From NCBI GenBank assembly GCA_023091665.1, contig JALJCQ010000001.1, forward strand, positions 2,232,001-2,296,000: DNA of 64,000 nucleotides. Reading direction: 5' to 3'. Positions 62,519 through 64,000 of this stretch are shown piece after piece; position 1 is the first letter of the stretch, and each line of letters begins with the position of its first letter. The notes below the pieces were generated by a model. The model was not told the origin of the DNA. It saw only the letters and a program-made list of their open reading frames with translations, and ran no database searches. This DNA comes from Pythium myriotylum. Its lineage: Eukaryota; Oomycota; Peronosporomycetes; Pythiales; Pythiaceae. The position numbers and the translations under genes are program-made.

Positions 62519-64000
62519 ATGAATGTAGCCATCGAAACCCCAAAGATAAACGAGCAGCTCCATGCCGTCAAGACGGGCGACGGCGCAGCATTCATGGCAA
62601 ATCAGGCGTCGGACCGACCCAGCGCGACCCGCGCACCTCCGAGGCCGTCGAAAAAGCAGGAGCTGCATCAGAAGCTCACTCAGCAGCGACAGTCGCAGGA
62701 ACCATGGCTCTTCCAGAGCGTCCACATCCTCCAGAATCCATGGGGAGCCAAGTCGCTACCGCTTCTGCCATCGTACGCGGCCGAGTCGGAGATCGCGAGC
62801 CCGGCCCAATTCTACTTAAATGTCGAGAGTCTACGGACGTTGTTGCCCCCGAGGGGTAGACGGAACCGTCCGAGAAGCAGCGAGGACAGGCCCACACTCG
62901 AGGAGACCTGTGGCAGTCCTCGAGTTCGTGCTCAACGGAGCCAGCGCCACTTCCCCGCGCGTCTGGAGGCGCTGAGTACGACGGCGAAAAAACAAGGACA
63001 TGATCCATCACCAACGATAGATGCGCCAGATCATAGAAACCGCAGGCGGAGACGCCGCTCAAAGAGTGCCCGTCCATCGTCGGCGCATCATCGAATAGCC
63101 CAGCGTGTCAGTGCGATAAAGGCACGCCAGGGTCACGCTGACCATACAAGAGTGCAGCCCAGGAAGAAGGCCTTGGGCCATTCTAGGTGCATGCACCATG
63201 GCCGCATTGGGATGCAAAGGATAGGGGACGGCTCTGACGAAGCTGCTGCACGAGCCTCCACGCCTCCCCCATCACTTGAAGAGATGGAAGAAGCGCGACG
63301 ACAACGCGAGACGATTGCGTCCCAGCTCGGTCTTTCTCTCGAAGAGTACGAGGCGCTCGACGAGGCGTTCGGAGGTAAGAGCGATGAGAACGAAGGAAGC
63401 ATGACTGACCGCTATCATGCGGTTTTCGCCCAGTACGACGTAGACGGTAGCGGCGCAATCTCCCCGGTAGAACTGAGAAGCCTACTTAAAGCAGCTGGTG
63501 AGGACATGGACGACATCGAGCTCGCCAAAGTGATCCAGCAGGCGGACACTGACGGTGACGGCGAGATCAACTTTGATGAGTTTATGGACCTCATGCGGGC
63601 GCGCAAGAGGCTGCTGCTCGTTGCTAAGACCATGGGAGTGTCGGGAAAGGGTCCAACCTCGCTGGAGCTAAGCACCAACTCGAAGAGCTCATCACACGCC
63701 ACGCTATCATCCGTAGGTGGCTCAAAGACTTTGTCACCGCTACCCCCACTAAGACTAGCAGCTTCGCAGTCAAAGCGACACCTCGCGCAGTCCCAGTTCA
63801 ACCGCAACTTCAGTCGCCCGACGCCCAACTGCCTGCGTCCCGGAGCGCAAGTCGACGTGGCGCAGCTACGCCGAGAGCTGGCGATCGCCGAGTTTGGCAT
63901 CCAGGAGCTCAACTCGAAAGTTCGCGACGGCGTTCAGTGGGTGCAGCAACACTGTCCGGTGACGTCGCTCAAGGCGCAGATCTACTGCCACCGTTGGGGG
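62519..64000 (+). CDS. EF-hand protein, 3' truncated by the window end
   Basis: An ATG at 62519 opens 494 codons with no stop before the right edge. Residues 1-260 are basic, Arg/Ser/Pro-rich and probably disordered. About 295-375 are a pair of canonical EF-hands (DVDGSGAISPVE and DTDGDGEINFDE) with flanking helices TDRYHAVFAQY and LAKVIQQA, so calcium binding is expected. A linker and a coiled segment (VAQLRRELAIAEFGIQELNSKV) follow. The rest lies outside the window, so a kinase or other catalytic domain cannot be excluded. Divergent from VKOR over 146 bp. I see no intron; a GGTAAG at about 63374 is not used because it would remove the first EF-hand helix. Confidence 0.78.
   Translation, partial: MNVAIETPKINEQLHAVKTGDGAAFMANQASDRPSATRAPPRPSKKQELHQKLTQQRQSQEPWLFQSVHILQNPWGAKSLPLLPSYAAESEIASPAQFYLNVESLRTLLPPRGRRNRPRSSEDRPTLEETCGSPRVRAQRSQRHFPARLEALSTTAKKQGHDPSPTIDAPDHRNRRRRRRSKSARPSSAHHRIAQRVSAIKARQGHADHTRVQPRKKALGHSRCMHHGRIGMQRIGDGSDEAAARASTPPPSLEEMEEARRQRETIASQLGLSLEEYEALDEAFGGKSDENEGSMTDRYHAVFAQYDVDGSGAISPVELRSLLKAAGEDMDDIELAKVIQQADTDGDGEINFDEFMDLMRARKRLLLVAKTMGVSGKGPTSLELSTNSKSSSHATLSSVGGSKTLSPLPPLRLAASQSKRHLAQSQFNRNFSRPTPNCLRPGAQVDVAQLRRELAIAEFGIQELNSKVRDGVQWVQQHCPVTSLKAQIYCHRWG

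Noticed and set aside
63374..63437. Possible intron at GGTAAG in the right-edge EF-hand gene
   Set aside because: It would remove the helix preceding the first EF-hand loop; the unspliced reading is a normal EF-hand.

Overview
This window looks like nuclear DNA from an oomycete (a stramenopile water mould). The evidence is a GC-rich, gene-dense layout with mostly alternating strands and intergenic gaps often below 200 bp. About 25 very short introns (55-71 nt, plus one of 73) can be inferred, with GT(A/G)NGT-like donors. Several genes have short pyrimidine-rich initiator motifs just upstream of the start codon. The protein set is plainly eukaryotic and includes an axonemal dynein assembly factor, so the organism is probably flagellated. 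There is no viral, plasmid, CRISPR, rRNA or clear transposon signal, and I found no tRNA. The lineage is inferred; no database was searched.

Layout, left to right. Positions 1-3173 hold the first codons of a gene leaving the left edge and then about 3 kb with no convincing gene. Positions 3174-16788 carry a HIT hydrolase, a sugar-porter-like MFS transporter, RRP6/EXOSC10 nuclease, a CECR2-like DDT/WHIM chromatin protein, the tRNA-dihydrouridine synthase DUS3, a four-exon pyruvate kinase and a 2OG-Fe(II) oxygenase with an N-myristoylation signal. Positions 16820-34912 hold three signalling/ubiquitin genes: a single-exon giant of about 2718 aa with an AP2-like segment and an IQ motif, an IQ-C2-PH protein, and a 2638-aa deubiquitinase whose catalytic core is split by MABP-type repeats.

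Positions 35029-46311 carry an F-box/LRR protein, an NSUN2-like protein that has lost its catalytic motifs, a TRF4/5 nucleotidyltransferase and a DUF1769-PH-DUF547 fusion. Positions 46602-55195 carry a thiol dioxygenase (ADO/PCO family) with a long N-terminal extension, a six-exon cyclic phosphodiesterase, a CCNDBP1-like protein, RAD18 with an NZF finger, an EF-hand protein and a SYLF-domain protein. Positions 56196-64000 carry class II fructose-bisphosphate aldolase, DNAAF1/LRRC50, a multiple inositol polyphosphate phosphatase, an aspartoacylase-family protein, VKOR and a partial EF-hand protein.

The genes do not form an operon or an obvious pathway cluster. Three themes recur: RNA processing and modification (RRP6, DUS3, NSUN2-like, TRF4/5; RRP6 and TRF4/5 both act with the nuclear exosome in other eukaryotes), ubiquitin biology (USP, F-box, RAD18) and glycolysis/phosphate metabolism (pyruvate kinase, aldolase, MINPP). 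Many gene models here were assembled by joining exons by eye; each join restores frame and a known family motif, but none was checked against transcripts.
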